Source of the DNA: CAYQDB01 sp964416195
GTDB taxonomy: Bacteria > Zixibacteria > MSB-5A5 > GN15 > FEB-12
DNA: 64,000 nt
Assembly: GCA_964416195.1 (NCBI GenBank)
Contig: CAYQDB010000003.1
Span: 124,001-188,000, forward strand
Direction: 5' to 3'
A model generated the notes under the pieces. It had not been told where the DNA came from. It saw only the letters and a list, made by a program, of their open reading frames with translations, and made no database searches. The position numbers and the translations under genes are program-made. This document shows, in pieces, positions 29,221 through 37,537 of the stretch; position 1 is the first letter of the stretch, and each line of letters starts with the position of its first letter.

Positions 29221-29805
29221 ATGTACATCGGGATAACCGGTCAGATCGGCTCAGGGAAGACGACGGCGGCCAAAATTCTGGCCTCTTTCGGGGCGGCGGT
29301 TATAGATGCTGACCGCATCGGCCGTGAGGTTGTTGACAGATCGGCCCCGCTGCGCAAAAGGCTGGCAAACCAGTTCGGCAGCGAGATTCTGACACTCTCC
29401 GGAAAGCTAAGTCGCAAGAGGCTGGCCCGGCTGGCCTTTGCAGACAAAGCCGCGAAAAGGTCCTTAGACCGTTTAGTGCATCCGTTTCTTCTCAAAGAAT
29501 TGCAGCATCAGATGAAAAAACTGGCCAGGCAACATGAGGTCATTGTCATCGATGCTGCTTTACTGCTCGACTGGGAGCTCGACCACCAAATGGACGTGGT
29601 GCTGGTGATTCACACTTCGGAAGAAACAAGACTCAAGCGGCTGGTAGCGCGGGGGATAAGCAAAGAAGATGCCCTTGCGCGGCAGAAAGCACAGTTACCG
29701 TTTAGTGAATATCGAAGGCGCGCTGATTACGTTTTACTGAACAACAGCACTATAGACAAACTGGAGATCAAGTTACAGCGCCTATACAAGAAGTTTATCG
29801 TGTAG
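29221..29805 (+). CDS. coaE: Dephospho-CoA kinase
   Basis: Last step of coenzyme A biosynthesis: phosphorylates the 3'-OH of dephospho-CoA. The 194 aa have P-loop GQIGSGKTT, then IDADRIGREVV, HPFLLKEL, and VIVIDAALLLDWEL. The lid region TRLKRLVARGISKEDALARQKAQLP and RRADYVLLNN close the fold. All standard motifs are present. The ATG at 29221 is preceded by repeat sequence rather than a clear ribosome site, so expression from read-through is possible. Confidence 0.95.
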   Translation: MYIGITGQIGSGKTTAAKILASFGAAVIDADRIGREVVDRSAPLRKRLANQFGSEILTLSGKLSRKRLARLAFADKAAKRSLDRLVHPFLLKELQHQMKKLARQHEVIVIDAALLLDWELDHQMDVVLVIHTSEETRLKRLVARGISKEDALARQKAQLPFSEYRRRADYVLLNNSTIDKLEIKLQRLYKKFIV

Positions 29806-29810
29806 AGGGA

Positions 29811-29839
29811 TTGACACGTCTCAAAAAAGTCGCTTTATT
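29811..29839 (+). promoter_or_regulatory. Sigma-70-like promoter for the transketolase gene
   Basis: TTGACA (29811-29816), 17-base spacer, TTTATT (29834-29839), placed 49 bases before the ATG. The -35 is a perfect consensus and the -10 matches four of six positions. Confidence 0.6.
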
Positions 29840-29887
29840 CACTTTTAATTGATGAGAACGTTGCAGAGTTAAAGAGAGGTTTTCAAT

Positions 29888-31900
29888 ATGCCTTTAGTCG
29901 ACTCACAAAAAGATACAAAATCGCACGATTATACTGTTGAAGAGCTAAAAGAGCGGGCCAATTATATGCGCGGCCTGGACCTGATTTCACTGTGCTCGGC
30001 GGCTTCCGGTCATTCCGGCGGTACGCTCAGCGTTATGGATATCTGCGCCGCCCTATATCTGAAAGTTGCCCGTCACAACCCCAAAGACCCGTTCTGGGAG
30101 GACCGCGACCGCATCATCTGGTCGGCCGGCCACAAGGCTCCCGCCCTGTACGTTTCGCTGGCAGTTTCGGGCTATTTCCCGGAGAAGGAACTTATGAAGC
30201 TGCGGATGCTTGGCGCTCCGTACCAGGGTCATCCGCATCGGCTCGAGTTGCCGGGAGTGGAGATTTCATCCGGTTCTCTTGGCCAAGGATTCTCGGTTAG
30301 TGTTGGGGTAGCGCTGGCGGCTAAACTGAACAAAAAGGATTACCGTGTTTTTGTGATGACGGGGGACGGCGAGCATCAGGAAGGTTCCATGTGGGAAGCC
30401 GCTATGGCTGCCGCCAATTATAAGCTGGACAATCTTGTTGTGATTTTAGACAAAAACCGCCTCCAGATCGACGGCAAGACCAAGGATGTCATGGACATCG
30501 ATCCGATTGTAGACAAGTATGAAGCGTTCAAGTGGCATGTCGAGGAAGTTGACGGACATGACATGGAAGACATTGTACAGAAGCTCGATTTCGCCCGTAA
30601 CCATAACAACACCGGCAAGCCCATTGCGCTGATCTGCTATACGACCAAGGGGAAGGGTGTGACGTTTATGGAAGACGTGGCCGGGTGGCATGGTAAACCA
30701 CCGAACCGCGAAGAGATGGATAGAGGACTGGCTGATCTGAAGCTGACCGATACCTTCGATGCCGATTCACTGATTGGTATTGGGCAGCAGTACCAGAACG
30801 AGGTCGAGTCTAAACTGGACAAGAAGATGCCGAAGTTCTCCCGCGATTTCTGGTGGAACAGTTCTGATAAGATGAAAGTCGAGATGGATCCCACGCGCAA
30901 GGGCTTCGGACGGGCGTTGAGTAAATACGGCGATGACGAACGGGTCGTCTGTATCGGCGCTGACATCTCGGATTCCATTACCATATCCGATTTCTACAAG
31001 AAGCATCCGGAACGAAAGCCTCGTTTCATATCGGTTGGAGTTGCCGAGCAGAATGGGACTACGATAGCCGCTGGCTTGGCGAAGGAGGGGAAGATTCCGG
31101 TGTTCGGTACATATGGAGTTTTCTCGTCAGCTCGGAATCTCGATCAGTTGCGCGTCTCCGTTTGCTACGGCAACTACAATGTCCTGATTGTGGGTGCGCA
31201 CGGCGGCATATCGGTCGGTCCGGACGGCGCCACGCACCAGGAACTGGAAGCTATGTTTCAGATCGCCGGTCTGCCCAATATGCACCTGGCAGTTCCCTGC
31301 GATTCTATCGAAACAGAAAAGATGACCAAGACTCTGCTTTTCGATGTAGTTGGACCCAAGTATATTCGCTTTGCCCGTGAAGCTACTCCTATTGTAACCA
31401 AGTGGGACACGCCATTGAAGTTTGGTGAGGCCAACATCTTCCGGTTCCGTAAGGAAGCCGAGCAGATGGTTGACGCATTTGATATTTCCCTTGCCTCCCA
31501 ATATGAAAACGAGAACGAGGACCTGACAATTATCTCCTGCGGGCCGGAAACCGCCGAGGCCCTCAGAGCCGCTTATATCCTGAAGACGGATTTCGGGATT
31601 GAGACGAGGGTTGTCAATATGCACACAGTTAAACCGATGGACAAAGCGGCCGTTATCCGGGCGGCACAAGAGACAAAGGCTGTGATTACAGCCGAGGAAC
31701 ACCAGGTAGGCGGCCTGGGCAACTTAGTGGCTGCCGTCATCTGTAGTGAACAGGCTCTGGCAGGGAAGAACCCGCTGTTTGGGATGATAGGTGTCGCTGA
31801 CCGCTTTGGTGAGTCGGGAAAGCCATGGCAACTGATCAAGGAATTCGGTGTAGCCGCAGAGCACATCGCTAAGAAGGCTAAAGAGCTTCTAAAGATATAA
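29888..31900 (+). CDS. tkt: Transketolase, full length
   Basis: Thiamine-diphosphate enzyme of the pentose phosphate and Calvin-type pathways, moving two-carbon units between sugar phosphates. The 670 aa hold the N-terminal half (SAASGHSGGTLSVMDICAALY, AGHKAPALYVSLA, LGQGFSVSVGVA, and the ThDP-binding GDGEHQEGSMWEA near residue 160). The C-terminal half (VSVGVAEQNGTTIAAGLA, GTYGVFSSARNLDQLRVS, HGGISVGPDGATHQ, AEEHQVGGLG) follows. The sequence reads like a fusion of the split two-subunit transketolase found in some bacteria and archaea. An AGAGAGG ribosome site precedes the ATG. Confidence 0.93.
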   Translation: MPLVDSQKDTKSHDYTVEELKERANYMRGLDLISLCSAASGHSGGTLSVMDICAALYLKVARHNPKDPFWEDRDRIIWSAGHKAPALYVSLAVSGYFPEKELMKLRMLGAPYQGHPHRLELPGVEISSGSLGQGFSVSVGVALAAKLNKKDYRVFVMTGDGEHQEGSMWEAAMAAANYKLDNLVVILDKNRLQIDGKTKDVMDIDPIVDKYEAFKWHVEEVDGHDMEDIVQKLDFARNHNNTGKPIALICYTTKGKGVTFMEDVAGWHGKPPNREEMDRGLADLKLTDTFDADSLIGIGQQYQNEVESKLDKKMPKFSRDFWWNSSDKMKVEMDPTRKGFGRALSKYGDDERVVCIGADISDSITISDFYKKHPERKPRFISVGVAEQNGTTIAAGLAKEGKIPVFGTYGVFSSARNLDQLRVSVCYGNYNVLIVGAHGGISVGPDGATHQELEAMFQIAGLPNMHLAVPCDSIETEKMTKTLLFDVVGPKYIRFAREATPIVTKWDTPLKFGEANIFRFRKEAEQMVDAFDISLASQYENENEDLTIISCGPETAEALRAAYILKTDFGIETRVVNMHTVKPMDKAAVIRAAQETKAVITAEEHQVGGLGNLVAAVICSEQALAGKNPLFGMIGVADRFGESGKPWQLIKEFGVAAEHIAKKAKELLKI

Positions 31901-31974
31901 AAGCAGAGTAATCAGTAATGCAATACTGCGAGAGGATGGCCTGATTGGGGATGGAGAACGATTTGCTTTGAGAA

Positions 31975-33228
31975 TTAAGCTCTCTCCCTTAGAAACTTTT
32001 CAGTCGACTCACTATCGTTTAACATATCCCTAATTCTGTTTATTCCTTCTCTGATATTATCCTGGGAGTTAGCGTTACTAATCCGCAAGTATTCTTGAGT
32101 TTCTTCGGGGAGTTTCATCCCAAAATCCGTTTTTGATGTTAGTGACACAAGCTTTCTGCCAGGATGCCCCTCCCAAAGAAGGTATTCTTGTAGTTGTTTT
32201 GAATCTCTGAATCCTTTTTCTCTACATGCTTTTGTACAGTTCACCCAGTCATAAAACGCTCCCGGAGGCACAAGACAAGAAAATCCTTCAATTTCTTTGT
32301 TAATAAGGTCAACGGCCAAATCTCTTCGTGTTTTAAACTCTGAAATCATCGCAGCTACTTCAGGAAGTTTTCCGTCAAGATACGCCTCGAGTCCTTGTGC
32401 CGAGGCTATTTGTGTAAATGCTGCTGTACACGACACCGTGTTGATGATCTGGTTTTCAATGAGTTTAGCCAGTTTTTCCGGCATCAAAGCAAACCCGACT
32501 CTCCAACCCGTCATGGCAAACGTTTTTGACATTCCATCCACAAGTATTGTTCTTTCGGCCATGCCAGGAATGCATATAATACTGTTGAACTCTCCGTCAT
32601 ACACCATTTGCGAATACATTTCGTCACTAAACACCCAGCAGTCGTACTTCTTTGCCAGATCTGCAATAAACTCCAGGTCGTCTTTTGTAAGGACACCTCC
32701 GGTAGGATTTTGGGGGGAATTAATGTAGATGATTTTCGTTTTCTTTGAAACAAGCTTCTCTAAATCAGAGTGTTCAAATCTAAACTGTTTATCTTCTCTT
32801 AAAAGCAGAGGAATCGGTTTTGCCCCCCAATAACCTATCTGAGATTCATAGATCGGAAATCCTGGATTGGGATAAATCACTTCTTCACCTGGATTGACTA
32901 AAGTGGCCATAGCATAACCTATGAATGGTTTTGCTCCAGGTGCGACAATGATATTTTGGAGTAGGGGGGGCGGAATTTGGCGAGTCTCTGAAAAGTATCT
33001 GGCAATACTTTTCTTAAATTGGGGCAATCCACCGCTTGGCGTATAGTGTGTATACCCATCATCGAGCGCTTTCTTCGCGGCACGGATTATATACTCGTGA
33101 GTATCGAAATCCGGCTCACCGATATGGAGTTCAATGATGTCGTAACCTTTACCCTTTAGTCTATTAGCCTCGTTGGTGACTTGAAACGCAGTCTCAGTCC
33201 CCAGATTATTTAGTCTTTTTGCATACAT
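31975..33228 (-). CDS. Class I/II pyridoxal-phosphate aminotransferase
   Basis: The 417 aa are of the aspartate-aminotransferase fold type I. The PLP signature MSKTFAMTGWRVGFA (lysine in SKTF) is present, together with LHIGEPDFDTHEYI, YTPSGGLPQFKKSIA, INSPQNPTGGVL and FSDEMYSQMVYDG. It most likely transaminates an amino acid to its 2-oxo acid. Specificity is not clear. It is divergent from the ornithine-cyclodeaminase-family gene 98 bases away. The pair may share a control region and an amino-acid substrate. The base composition is more AT-rich than the chromosome around it. GGGAG lies 5-9 bases before the start on the minus strand. Confidence 0.9.
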   Translation of the reverse strand: MYAKRLNNLGTETAFQVTNEANRLKGKGYDIIELHIGEPDFDTHEYIIRAAKKALDDGYTHYTPSGGLPQFKKSIARYFSETRQIPPPLLQNIIVAPGAKPFIGYAMATLVNPGEEVIYPNPGFPIYESQIGYWGAKPIPLLLREDKQFRFEHSDLEKLVSKKTKIIYINSPQNPTGGVLTKDDLEFIADLAKKYDCWVFSDEMYSQMVYDGEFNSIICIPGMAERTILVDGMSKTFAMTGWRVGFALMPEKLAKLIENQIINTVSCTAAFTQIASAQGLEAYLDGKLPEVAAMISEFKTRRDLAVDLINKEIEGFSCLVPPGAFYDWVNCTKACREKGFRDSKQLQEYLLWEGHPGRKLVSLTSKTDFGMKLPEETQEYLRISNANSQDNIREGINRIRDMLNDSESTEKFLRERA

Positions 33229-33326
33229 TGGCTTCTCCCTATTGCTTTCCTGGTGAGAAGTGTATAAATTCTCAATGTGAAAAACAAGAATAAATGACTT
33301 AAAATTTTGGACTCAGTAGAGGATAT

Positions 33327-34376
33327 ATGAACTACACGTTGCTAATAAGCGGTCAGGCAATTAAGAAGGTTTTCTCCATGAAGGATGCCGTCAAAGCGGT
33401 AGAGAACGGATTTGTGGAGTATGGCAAAGGGAGAGTGCAAATGCCTCCCAAAGTATACATGTATTTCACCGGACCCGATGGAAATCAAGTAGGTGACTTA
33501 CGGGTTATGCCTTCTTACCTGCCTGGGCTCAACGCATCCGGGGTCAAAATTGTTAATGTTCACCCCAATAATCCCCAGGAACACGGACTGCCGGCCGTAA
33601 TGGGCATATACCCGTACATGGACCCGGCAACGGGATTTTGTCTTGCCGTCATGGATGCCACCTATATGACGAACCTGCGAACGGGTGCGGCCGGAGGCAT
33701 TGCGGCCAAGTACCTTGCCAAAAAGGATTCAAAGGTGATAGGATTTATTGGGGCAGGGCATCAGGCGGAGACCCAACTTGAAGCACTGATGGCTGTCAAA
33801 GAAGGCGGGCATCTCACACAATTGGAAAGGGCGTTCGTCTATGATAAAGCCCCGGAGATAAGCGGAAGATTTGCAGAAAAAGTTTCCAAAGCCTACGATA
33901 TTGAAGCGGATGTTGCCAGCAAAGAAGACACAATAAAGAATTCTGATATTCTGATAACAACGACTCCTGTGAGGCAACCCGTAGTTGAAGATAGGTATGT
34001 TATGCCCGGGACACATATTAATGCTATTGGGGCAGATGCGGAAGGCAAGGAAGAATTGGAACCTGAGATCCTAAAAAGGTCAAAAATTATTATAGATGAG
34101 TGGACGCAGGCTTCCCACAGCGGTGAGATCAACGTTCCTCTCAAAAACGGGATTATCACGCAAGAAGATATTTATGCGAATATCGGAGAGATTGCTATTG
34201 GGAAAAAACAAGGGAGGGTAAACTCGGAAGAAATAACAATCTTCGACTCTACCGGCTTAGGAATTCAGGATTTGGTTTGTGAGCGAGAGGCGTTTAACCG
34301 GGTCAAAGAGAATCTTGATGAATTGGAGGAGCAAGAACTCGTAGCGAAGTTCGATTTCTTGCCAACTGAGGATTAG
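33327..34376 (+). CDS. Ornithine cyclodeaminase / alanine dehydrogenase family protein (mu-crystallin type)
   Basis: The 349 aa show the OCD/mu-crystallin pattern: PKVYMYFTGP with DLRVMPSYLPGLNASGVKIVNVHP, a catalytic-region PVVMG-like LPAVMGIYP, LAVMDATYMTNLRTGAAGGIAAKYL, Rossmann IGFIGAGHQAETQLEAL, and NAIGADAEGKEEL. This family includes archaeal alanine dehydrogenase, ornithine cyclodeaminase and lysine cyclodeaminase. The sequence alone does not split them. With an aminotransferase divergently placed, an amino-acid dehydrogenase role is reasonable but inferred. Confidence 0.85.
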   Translation: MNYTLLISGQAIKKVFSMKDAVKAVENGFVEYGKGRVQMPPKVYMYFTGPDGNQVGDLRVMPSYLPGLNASGVKIVNVHPNNPQEHGLPAVMGIYPYMDPATGFCLAVMDATYMTNLRTGAAGGIAAKYLAKKDSKVIGFIGAGHQAETQLEALMAVKEGGHLTQLERAFVYDKAPEISGRFAEKVSKAYDIEADVASKEDTIKNSDILITTTPVRQPVVEDRYVMPGTHINAIGADAEGKEELEPEILKRSKIIIDEWTQASHSGEINVPLKNGIITQEDIYANIGEIAIGKKQGRVNSEEITIFDSTGLGIQDLVCEREAFNRVKENLDELEEQELVAKFDFLPTED

Positions 34377-34417
34377 AGAGTCTAACAACAAATACCCAAG
34401 ATGCCTTGGCGGGGACG

Positions 34418-34500
34418 GAGGGTGGCATTCCCAAACTTGTTTGGGGATGATTTAAGGTCAAAGCAGCAACCACCCCCAAACGAGTTTGAGGGCGCCACTC
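34418..34500. repeat. CCCAAAC-GTTTGGG palindrome pair
   Basis: CCCAAACTTGTTTGGG (34430-34445) is a perfect palindrome with two-base centre. A second, inverted copy with the AAACGAGTTTG core follows at about 34473-34495. The outer arms (GGTGGCATTC / GGGCGCCACTC) are partly complementary. Similar AAACGAGTTTGGG tracts lie at about 49712 and 49831. Confidence 0.6.
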
Positions 34501-34555
34501 GTCGTGTTAACATTGGAAGAAGATGGACAAACGTTAATTTAAGTAGTTTCAATTC

Positions 34556-35545
34556 ATGTCAAAAGCAGGAAAAACGAAATCAAAAGCTGAGCGGGAAGTT
34601 AGAATCGTGAAGAATAAAGTGAAATCGCCACTGGAAGACATAGATATTGATGCTTTTAAGTTTCCTGCAGATCAGATAAGCGCATCCTCTGATTTCTTAA
34701 AACAGCCCATAGATGCTCTGCTAAAGAATTTCGGAGATATGGATGCCCTTTGCTATTTCCCATTTGTTGCGGCAAGAGAATTAACTAAGCAGGAGATTGA
34801 ATTTCACATTACTCTTTCTGCTTTGCTTACAGATCAAAACTGGCGGGATGTTCATTCGAGCAAGGGCCCATCGAAAAAGTATCTTAAAATTCATAGAAAG
34901 ATTACAAAAGAATACATGAAAGAGCATCCTATTAATGCTATTGCAGAAAGGGTTGATGCATACCACGCTCAGTTACTAAGAGATGAGGCCGTTACCCGGG
35001 CAGTAGAGACATTATCAGTGTCACTGACTATAATGTTGTGGACATCATATGAATGTTTTACTAAAGATGTTTGGATTTGTGCTGTGAATACATTCCCACG
35101 CGAGTTAGGGCTTGAAGCTTTCAAGAATACACAGAAACAACGAAATGGAGATATATCTCCAAAACTGATCCCGGTTCGCTTACTCGCGGATTACGACTTT
35201 GACCTCAAGAACGTTTTAGGGAACGTGTTAAGTACTCGATATGAATTTACTAGCATTCAAGGAATTCAACGGGCTTTCAAATCTGCATTTGGAAGCAAGA
35301 TCGATTTTAGAAAAATCATCTCGAAAAAAGAAATCAAACAGCTTGAAATGGTAAGGCATCTTTTGGTACACAGAGCGGGAATTGTTGATGAAATATTTTG
35401 CAAACAGTTCAAGAAAAAGATGCGAATTGGTCAACAATATCATCCAGATGGTAAGCTGATTTCGCAAGCTGCAAAAGCTGTTAAGTCCTCGTGTATCAAG
35501 CTAATTCAATCAATACATGAATGGGCGCTTCCAATAGTTCGGTAG
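34556..35545 (+). CDS. HEPN-like protein with RX4H motif, unknown role
   Basis: A 329 aa protein with a lysine-rich N-terminus and mostly helical body. The clearest motif is RHLLVH at residues 267-272: R267 and H272 fit the RX4-6H signature of HEPN RNases, here in the context EMVRHLLVHRAGIVDE. The region ALLTDQNWRDV and IMLWTSYECFTKDVW also look like helical HEPN-style segments with an earlier SVSLTIMLWTSYECF core. It is AT-rich compared with flanking genes and is not part of an operon. It has neither a clear partner toxin/antitoxin nor nucleotidyltransferase gene. Function is inferred only. Confidence 0.5.
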   Translation: MSKAGKTKSKAEREVRIVKNKVKSPLEDIDIDAFKFPADQISASSDFLKQPIDALLKNFGDMDALCYFPFVAARELTKQEIEFHITLSALLTDQNWRDVHSSKGPSKKYLKIHRKITKEYMKEHPINAIAERVDAYHAQLLRDEAVTRAVETLSVSLTIMLWTSYECFTKDVWICAVNTFPRELGLEAFKNTQKQRNGDISPKLIPVRLLADYDFDLKNVLGNVLSTRYEFTSIQGIQRAFKSAFGSKIDFRKIISKKEIKQLEMVRHLLVHRAGIVDEIFCKQFKKKMRIGQQYHPDGKLISQAAKAVKSSCIKLIQSIHEWALPIVR

Positions 35546-35588
35546 GTCAAGCCCACTTGGAGGTTGTGACAAAAGTTCAGTCAAGTAT

Positions 35589-35646
35589 GGTAGGAACCCC
35601 TAACTCTTGCCATTTGGCGGCAGGTCTCGTAGAGATCTGCCCTACC
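35589..35646. repeat. GTAGGGCAGG hairpin element, diverged copy
   Basis: GGCAGGTCTC (35619-35628) pairs with GAGATCTGCC (35632-35641) with one mismatch, followed by CTAC. GTAGG at 35590 forms the other outer arm. The same family is better preserved at 49893-49956 and 56416-56480. Confidence 0.6.
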
Positions 35647-35708
35647 CTGAAGTTGTTTTCCCCTCATTTTTGTTTGATTGCCACCCGCCGCTCAACTAAC
35701 TTTGCCTT

Positions 35709-36509
35709 ATGCGCTATGCTTGGGTCATAACCAACTTGCTCGATCTGTGGGTCGAGCCGCGATTCGAGAGCGGGCGGGCAAGTCAGCTCTTTTTTGGCGA
35801 GGTATTGAAGGTCGAAAAAGAGCAGAAGGGGTTTTGCCGTGTACGTCAGGCTGATGGTTACGCGGGGTGGGCTGATGCTCGGTTTTTGATGCCGATAAGC
35901 TGTGCAGTCTATAAGGAATACCTGACCAATACCAATGCTGTCGTCACTGCATCAACGGCTCGCCTGTATGACAGCAGGGGAAAGCAGACGGTTTCGCCGC
36001 AGCTGCTTTACTATGGTACAAAGCTCAGGGTCAAAGCCGGTCCCGCCGGGTTTGCACGAATCTTTCTGCCGGATAAGAAAGCTGTGTTTGTCAAGGCTCG
36101 TAGTATTAAGCCGATAATAAGGGGAAAAAGCAACTTTGTCGTCGGTTCGAGGCTTGTTGCTGAGGCGAAGCGTTTCCTCGGAGTTCCGTATTTATGGGGT
36201 GGGGTAACAGTAACCGGCTTTGATTGCTCAGGATTGGTAAGGACGGTTTTTTCGAGATTCGGAATCTATATGCCCCGTGACACGAAAGACCAGATTTCGA
36301 TGGGGGAGAGGGTGGAACGAGATTGTATAAAGACCGGAGACCTGCTGTTCTTTCGGCGGCATGTTGGGCTGGCCATTGGTCGAAAACATCTCATACACGC
36401 CTCAAGAGGAGGCGGTGGGGTGAGAATCAACGCCCTTGTACCCGGCCTACCCGATTATCGTGAGGACCTCGACAAGGACTTTGCACAGGTAAGGAGAGTG
36501 ACAGCATGA
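35709..36509 (+). CDS. NlpC/P60 family cell-wall peptidase with SH3-like domains (YkfC-like)
   Basis: The 266 aa have two SH3b-like segments (VITNLLDLWVEPRFES, and about 75-145), then an NlpC/P60 domain. The catalytic cysteine lies in GFDCSGLVRTVFSRFG, the histidine in HVGLAIGRKHLIH, and the PYLWGGVT start is typical. No signal peptide is seen, so it is likely cytosolic, as in dipeptidyl-peptidase VI-type enzymes. They cut murein peptides after D-Glu, giving L-Ala-D-Glu. It is directly followed, with a 4-base overlap (ATGA), by a dipeptide epimerase gene, which favours that role. Confidence 0.85.
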   Translation: MRYAWVITNLLDLWVEPRFESGRASQLFFGEVLKVEKEQKGFCRVRQADGYAGWADARFLMPISCAVYKEYLTNTNAVVTASTARLYDSRGKQTVSPQLLYYGTKLRVKAGPAGFARIFLPDKKAVFVKARSIKPIIRGKSNFVVGSRLVAEAKRFLGVPYLWGGVTVTGFDCSGLVRTVFSRFGIYMPRDTKDQISMGERVERDCIKTGDLLFFRRHVGLAIGRKHLIHASRGGGGVRINALVPGLPDYREDLDKDFAQVRRVTA

Positions 36510-37537
36510 TTGACCTGCAATCGGTGAAGGTGTCTCTGCCCCTTAAAAAGAAATTCGTCGTTTCCAAGGGCAGCGCTAAAATTAAGACGAACCTGCTGAC
36601 TATTCTTAACAATCGCTATCATGGCGAGGCCTCGGGTTCTGTCTACTACGGGCCGAGCGTGGCCGACATTGAAGCCGGTATAAAGAAGGGCATTGAGTAC
36701 CTGCGCAAATGCAAAAGGATTGACACCAGGACACTTCAGGCAATGAACAAATGGGACATCCCTCCGGCGGCAAGGTCGGCCTTGACAGCCACCATCCTTA
36801 ATTACATTTCCGGAGAGACAAGACGCTATCCCTGGGAGATACTTTCGTTGGGCACACCGGTGGGTATACGCAGTTCGATCACGATAAGTCTTGATAAACC
36901 GGATCAAATGATCGAGGTTATCAAAGCCTGTGACTATCCCATTGTCAAGATCAAGATGGGTGGTGAAGATGATGTTGAGCTTCTGGACCGACTTGATGAG
37001 ATTACCAATAAGACCATTCGTATTGATGTCAATGGGGCCTGGTCATGTGACAAAGCGGAAGAAATGATCTTCCACCTTGGTAAGAAAGGGATAACCATCA
37101 TTGAACAACCTACTGATGTTGAGTTCGTGAAAGAGTGGCCGCATATCAAAGGTAAATCCGATAATGTTGAATTGATTCTTGATGAGGGGTTGAACAATCT
37201 TGACGATTATCGCAGGTTTGCCGAGTTTATCGACGGTGTCAATATCAAGATGGAAAAGTGTGGCGGGATTGTCGAGGGTGTCAAAATCGCCGAGCAGGCA
37301 CGCCAGGATAAGAAGAAAGTGATGCTTGGTTGCATGGTTGAATCCTCAGTGGGGATTGCACAATCGGTGTACATGTCTGCTCAAGCGGACTATTTTGATC
37401 TCGACGGCCCGCTGCTGTTAGAAGATGACATCGCGAGTGGAATCCGATATGACAGGGAGTCAATTGAGGTCGACCGTGAAATCATCGGTGGCCCCAAACT
37501 GAAACGTGACGTTGTCGAGAAGTATATCAGCGACTGA
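36506..37537 (+). CDS. L-Ala-D/L-Glu epimerase-like enolase-superfamily enzyme (YkfB/YcjG-like)
   Basis: The 343 aa belong to the muconate-lactonizing subgroup of the enolase superfamily. The catalytic lysine pair is seen in IVKIKMGG and VNIKMEKCGG, and the metal ligands in IDVNGAW (Asp), IIEQPTD (Glu) and LILDEGLN (Asp). MLGCMVESSVGIAQS matches the substrate-side loop of dipeptide epimerases. These turn L-Ala-D-Glu from murein into L-Ala-L-Glu so it can be used as a nutrient. The overlap with the NlpC gene makes this pathway very likely. Specificity for other dipeptides cannot be excluded. It overlaps the next gene by 32 bases. Confidence 0.82.
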   Translation: MIDLQSVKVSLPLKKKFVVSKGSAKIKTNLLTILNNRYHGEASGSVYYGPSVADIEAGIKKGIEYLRKCKRIDTRTLQAMNKWDIPPAARSALTATILNYISGETRRYPWEILSLGTPVGIRSSITISLDKPDQMIEVIKACDYPIVKIKMGGEDDVELLDRLDEITNKTIRIDVNGAWSCDKAEEMIFHLGKKGITIIEQPTDVEFVKEWPHIKGKSDNVELILDEGLNNLDDYRRFAEFIDGVNIKMEKCGGIVEGVKIAEQARQDKKKVMLGCMVESSVGIAQSVYMSAQADYFDLDGPLLLEDDIASGIRYDRESIEVDREIIGGPKLKRDVVEKYISD

